Of a stretch of 37,092 nt of DNA, positions 33,474-37,092 are shown piece by piece (the first letter of the stretch is position 1; each line of letters begins with the position of its first letter). This DNA is from Phycisphaerales bacterium. GTDB taxonomy: Bacteria > Planctomycetota > Phycisphaerae > Sedimentisphaerales > Anaerohalosphaeraceae. Made by a program: the position numbers and the translations under genes. The stretch is taken from contig DRGS01000230.1 of NCBI GenBank assembly GCA_011053245.1, positions 1 to 37,092 on the forward strand, given 5' to 3'. The notes beneath the pieces are model-generated. The model was not told where the DNA came from and made no database searches. It was given only the letters and a program-made list of their open reading frames with translations.

Positions 33474-34059
33474 TTTTTGCCGAGGCCCGGTCAAGCTGCC
33501 GGCCTTTGGAGGATTGATGAAAATGGAATTTAACGGGAGAGGGTATTAGAGAGAAGGGTTTTTCAAGAAGTACTCACTCTTATGCTTTAAGTGATTTCGT
33601 AGGTGTTAATAAGCCCTTTAATATTAACAAGTTCGAATTATTGAGTAGGACAGCATGATTTAGGTGTAAAAAATTAATTTTAGTTCTTTGTGTTGCGCTG
33701 ATGGTGGCCTGCTCCCTTTCACAGGGATCGTTAGTATTGGAGATGGGCGATACACCTGATAAGAACTGGGGAATAGTTATTGATGATTAGATTGGATATT
33801 GAAGTTACTTGCAATTCTTTTTGATTACACGCATAAAATGTACTACTATTAGTGAAAAAGTACCACGGAAACTGTACCATATATTGTGATTCTCTCCAAT
33901 TGTAGTTCTAATGGCATTATGTTATACTAAGAATATGGTTATTTGGTGGAACTATATATCGCTGGCAGGTTTGAATTGTGATTTGTAGATGTCTTAACTA
34001 ATCAATGTCTGAGTGTAGTTTATATTTGCCTGGCAAGGTGGGTATTAGAGAGGAGCGAT
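33474..34059. other. 586-bp intergenic region with gene debris
   Basis: No intact gene. It contains a signal-peptide-like stub (33668-33790) and a copy of GGGTATTAGAGAG at 33541-33553 that recurs at 34040-34052 just before the next gene's start. The middle (33800-34020) is AT-rich with repeated GTACCA words (near 33852-33882) and no clear promoter. Confidence 0.55.
33668..33790 (+). pseudogene. Signal-peptide stub of a secreted protein
   Basis: The frame reads 'KKLILVLCVALMVACSLSQG' followed by 'SLVLEMGDTPDKNWGIVIDD' and a TAG at 33788-33790. A typical signal peptide is visible but there is no start codon in frame before it (TGA at 33656-33658) and the product ends after about 40 residues. 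Probably the 5' remnant of a secreted-protein gene with both start and body lost. Confidence 0.4.
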
Positions 34060-37000
34060 ATGCTAAGTAAGAATTTTGGCATGATATGCATACTGTGTTG
34101 TTGCGTTACAGCAAGCGTACTGGTCAGTCCGGTTTACAGCGGTATTACCGATTCGCAGTTTGGATTATTCGACGGGATAGCTGAACCGGCGCCGCTGTCT
34201 AGCGGGACACTGACCATGGAAAAGGAAAACTGGACGCCTTCGGCCGCGGGAACCTGGAACGTTTCGAGCATTTGGGATGAGACCGATGCTTTTCATGCAC
34301 AGTTTGATTTTGATGATGACAATCCCAACGGCATCGACTGGCGGGTCAAAATAAGCAAAGGAGGCGGTTTGTATTCCATCGATCTGCCCGGTTTGGGCGA
34401 GATCATGCCCCCTCAGCACACCTTCATGAGCCCATGGAATGATGATACGTGTTTAGCAACGCTTTATAGTAATAATAATTCAGACCCTCAAATGCAGGGC
34501 TATGGCAATGGATTCGTACACCAGGTCGGCATGTACATCAAGCCCTGGTTGGATCCGCTCAACAACAAGCCGCAGTTTTCTCCGCTGCTTGCAGAAGATT
34601 TTGACGCTGCCAGCGGCAGTTATTTCGTTGTAAACCTGGGACTGTGCCCATCGCCAAGCGTCAACCGGGCTGATGTTTTGTTCTATATGAAATACCGGCA
34701 TTTGGGCTCAGGTGTTATCGAAATCACATTTTATTTTTATAACTATGGCGATTTTGACCATGGTTATCCCGCTGTTCCATGGACCGGTGTGCGTGAATCG
34801 GTTTACTCCACGCAGATTCGCGGAGTAGCCGGAGGCGGATTCGAACTTTTTCCGTATAGTGCTGATAGGAGGTATAATGTCCGAACCAGTGGAGGGTGGA
34901 TTGGCCATACTGCCGACTCCAGCGATAATAACAGCCCAGCTTACAGTCTGGTCCATGGCATTGACAAGCATTACGGTGAGTCAGGCTATGAGGACAAGTC
35001 GGGGAGCATCACATGTTTCACCCTTGACGCTACTAGCGGAGGACGTGATTTTAAGGTTATGGCGACGGATATATACAGCGATATCAAATGCGGCGAAGGT
35101 CTTTATTTCCGCACATATATGGTGATGGGAACGCTCGACGATGTTGTGGCTACATCCGAACAGCTGGTAGATGAAGTGGAATACGCATGGCTTGAGTTTA
35201 ACGAAATGACATCGGACTTTCTTCCATTGTACGAAATTACTCTCGATGGACAGACAACCCTCTCAGCAACAAAACCGGACTCCAATGCAACGCCGATCGC
35301 GCACAGCTATGCCAATCCGGTGAAGAACTCGGTTCCGCTGGTTTTGATGAGAGATGTCGAATCCGGCACTTATGTGCTATCTACTGACCCATATGCTGTT
35401 TGCGGTAAGAGGGCTTTTGAGAATCTGTATCAGCCTGGCCATTCCAAATACGCGACGTATCAGGACCGTGTGATCTATCAGCCATATGATGGCAGAACCG
35501 AATGGATCGGTCTTCTGGGATTTGTCATCCCCGAATCCAAATCCACAGACCCGCAAGAGTATCAATATCTATGGGAGGTTCTTGGCGAAGATATTTTGTT
35601 TGTTCCGGGTGAAAAATTTGCCGCCGATGAGCTTTTGATCTGGACCGGCAGCCCGAGTAATCCAGGTCCCAATAATCCACCAGCCTTTGCAAATGATAAG
35701 ATCGTAAAAACCCCTACCGATAATCCAGCCGATGGTTACGTTGTGTACAGCGACACTATTTTCGGGTCGGCGACCGATCCCGATGGTGACAGCCTTACCT
35801 ATAGCAAGCTGATAGGTCCTGCCTGGCTAAATATTGCCACTGACGGTTCTATTTACGGAAACCCCTCGATCTATAATGTCGGCTTGAATACATGGTCGGT
35901 TCAGGTGTCCGACGGCAATGGCAGAACGGATGTCGCAACGCTAAATATAACCGTAAGCACCAGCTATGATGATAATAATGCAATAGTTCAATGGGGCCAG
36001 AGAGACGGCCAGGGAGATATTATTACCGCACCCATGACCGGAGATGCGTCAACCTTTGATAATGTCTATGACCCCGGTGTGCCGGCAAGCCCGTCAGGTC
36101 CAGGTTATTACCCAGCCCCTGCAAGCGACAACAGAACACCGATATTCTACGCCGCAAGTCAGCGTAATGACTGGCACATTGAAATTTGGCAACAAGTCGG
36201 CGGCGAAACCAGCTGCGACTATATCGGCGCTTTTAGTATGGTTTCGCCCGGAACTACCTTCCAGGGAATGGTCGTATGGCAAAGCGCAGATTTTATGCCA
36301 GTCGACGGTCCCGTAGCCGGGTTTAACGCCCAGCTCAAAAATAGCAAGGGCGGCGATAGAGGCGACCTTTACTGGCTCATCGAGAAGGGTGGTTCATGGT
36401 ATATCAGCGAGATGGTCGGCGAGTTTAACAGCCATATATTTCCGTCAACAATTTCCACTGCCAATGCTTCAGTGCTGACATGGTATGACTTTACGCCGTT
36501 TGGTCTCGATGGCAATGCTGCAGGGGTGGCGACGATCGGCAGCCAGGCCTTTATTACGATGTATGATATTACTTCGGTTGGCTATTTCTATGAAACGGAA
36601 AATACCAGTACGAGTACTACGCGGTCCGGTTCACAACTCATCTATTTTTCGGTGACAGCTTATGTTGACACAGGTACACATCACTGGCCTTTTGATACCG
36701 ATGCAAGTGATATGGAAGGCGATTTCAACGGTACTTTCGAAGGTGGCGCTGCTATTACGAACGTACCCGGCGAATATCATTTCGGAACCGGTGCGGTGAC
36801 GCTTGACGGGATAGATGACTATGTCGAGATTACCGGATACAAGGGTATTAGCGGCTCTAATTCACGAACTTGTGCGGCATGGATCAAGACGGATCAATCG
36901 GATACTTCTGATATTATGACATGGGGTGGTTTAGGCAGCAATGGTGGATCATGGATGGTACAAATGGAAGCTGGTAAATTGAGGATAAGCGTTTGGGGTT

Positions 37001-37092
37001 CTTATAAAATAGGAACTACCACGATAAATGATGGCCAGTGGCATCATATCGCCGTTGTTCTGCCGCAAGGGGGTAGTTCAGACGACATTGAA
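34060..37092 (+). CDS. Large secreted protein with cadherin-like and LamG modules (3' truncated)
   Basis: ATG 34060 follows AGAGAGGAG; the frame is open for 1011 codons to the window edge. A signal peptide is present ('ICILCCCVTASVLVSPVYSG'). Residues ~30-535 are a novel-looking Asp/Gly/Tyr-rich region with no recognised domain. Residues ~540-632 resemble a dystroglycan-type cadherin-like/He_PIG module ('GSATDPDGDSLTYSKLIGP', 'VQVSDGNGRTDVATLNI'). A second unknown segment follows, with 'QWGQRDGQGDIITAP', and from ~873 to the edge a LamG/concanavalin-like module ('GAVTLDGIDDYVEI', 'INDGQWHHIAVVL'). LamG modules bind sugars or proteins. Probably exported or surface-attached; function and length cannot be given since the end is missing. 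The frame was checked codon by codon with no stop. Confidence 0.9.
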   Translation, partial: MLSKNFGMICILCCCVTASVLVSPVYSGITDSQFGLFDGIAEPAPLSSGTLTMEKENWTPSAAGTWNVSSIWDETDAFHAQFDFDDDNPNGIDWRVKISKGGGLYSIDLPGLGEIMPPQHTFMSPWNDDTCLATLYSNNNSDPQMQGYGNGFVHQVGMYIKPWLDPLNNKPQFSPLLAEDFDAASGSYFVVNLGLCPSPSVNRADVLFYMKYRHLGSGVIEITFYFYNYGDFDHGYPAVPWTGVRESVYSTQIRGVAGGGFELFPYSADRRYNVRTSGGWIGHTADSSDNNSPAYSLVHGIDKHYGESGYEDKSGSITCFTLDATSGGRDFKVMATDIYSDIKCGEGLYFRTYMVMGTLDDVVATSEQLVDEVEYAWLEFNEMTSDFLPLYEITLDGQTTLSATKPDSNATPIAHSYANPVKNSVPLVLMRDVESGTYVLSTDPYAVCGKRAFENLYQPGHSKYATYQDRVIYQPYDGRTEWIGLLGFVIPESKSTDPQEYQYLWEVLGEDILFVPGEKFAADELLIWTGSPSNPGPNNPPAFANDKIVKTPTDNPADGYVVYSDTIFGSATDPDGDSLTYSKLIGPAWLNIATDGSIYGNPSIYNVGLNTWSVQVSDGNGRTDVATLNITVSTSYDDNNAIVQWGQRDGQGDIITAPMTGDASTFDNVYDPGVPASPSGPGYYPAPASDNRTPIFYAASQRNDWHIEIWQQVGGETSCDYIGAFSMVSPGTTFQGMVVWQSADFMPVDGPVAGFNAQLKNSKGGDRGDLYWLIEKGGSWYISEMVGEFNSHIFPSTISTANASVLTWYDFTPFGLDGNAAGVATIGSQAFITMYDITSVGYFYETENTSTSTTRSGSQLIYFSVTAYVDTGTHHWPFDTDASDMEGDFNGTFEGGAAITNVPGEYHFGTGAVTLDGIDDYVEITGYKGISGSNSRTCAAWIKTDQSDTSDIMTWGGLGSNGGSWMVQMEAGKLRISVWGSYKIGTTTINDGQWHHIAVVLPQGGSSDDIE

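Noticed and set aside
33852..33882. Repeated GTACCA words as an operator
   Set aside because: The words are direct, short and lack symmetry or a nearby promoter; too weak to call.
34859..35125. 88-codon plus-strand frame with GATAGGAGG before its ATG
   Set aside because: It lies in another frame inside the continuous 1011-codon secreted protein; the AGGAGG-like word is part of Arg-Arg codons.
1..37092. CRISPR array, prophage, toxin-antitoxin or defence genes
   Set aside because: No regularly spaced repeats, phage structural genes or recognisable defence proteins were seen on either strand.

Overview
The window looks like a chromosomal segment of a saccharolytic planctomycete, most likely class Phycisphaerae (Sedimentisphaerales-like). 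This is an inference from gene content: large secreted proteins with dockerin-like modules, an S8 protease, beta-helix and LamG proteins, a prepilin-type 'FTLIELLVVI' protein, a Cys-type sulfatase, paired GH130 proteins, an SSS sugar symporter with a galactokinase-like GHMP kinase, and a rhamnose cluster with an NCS1-type transporter. No rRNA or taxonomic marker is present. Both edges cut through large secreted-protein genes.

Layout. 1-2324: 3' part of a beta-helix/dockerin protein. 2431-4061: a CBS-domain protein convergent, 2 bp apart, with a DEAD-box helicase. 4062-5163: 1.1 kb of non-coding repeat-rich DNA. 5164-8844: secreted subtilisin and a membrane-anchored HExxH protein, ending at a terminator shared with an orphan secretin (8937-10562, minus). 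10942-11781: a metallo-beta-lactamase-fold hydrolase behind a good sigma-70 promoter. 11948-17875 (minus): galactokinase-like kinase and SSS symporter, then a hybrid histidine kinase. 18145-20040 (minus): two GH130 proteins with abutting stop/start codons. 20309-20674: a lone CheW-like protein. 20690-23045 (minus): a four-gene run, membrane protein, nitrilase-family amidohydrolase, small membrane protein, MobA. 23270-23792: NikR and tRNA-Val(CAC), followed by a broken HTH reading frame.

24268-28366 is the best-defined pathway unit: a short upstream reading frame, rhamnulose-1-phosphate-aldolase-like protein, L-rhamnose isomerase, NCS1-type transporter and a 56-aa two-helix membrane protein. 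The gene order implies uptake, isomerisation and cleavage of L-rhamnose, but no rhamnulokinase is present. It is followed by a uroporphyrinogen-decarboxylase-family protein (minus) and a sulfatase (plus), which fits growth on sulfated, rhamnose-containing algal polysaccharide (inference).

29554-33790 is rich in gene debris: a C-terminal glycoside-hydrolase-like fragment, an internally deleted transposase, a XylR/AraC-type HTH fragment and a signal-peptide stub, interrupted by an intact prepilin-like gene. 34060 to the right edge is one uninterrupted frame of at least 1011 codons encoding a secreted protein with cadherin-like and LamG modules.

The most unusual items are the duplicated low-complexity repeat at 4.1-4.5 kb, the small membrane protein coupled to the NCS1 transporter, the stop-interrupted leader frame before the rhamnose genes, the active-site divergence within the GH130 pair, and the regulator and hydrolase remnants beside the sulfatase.
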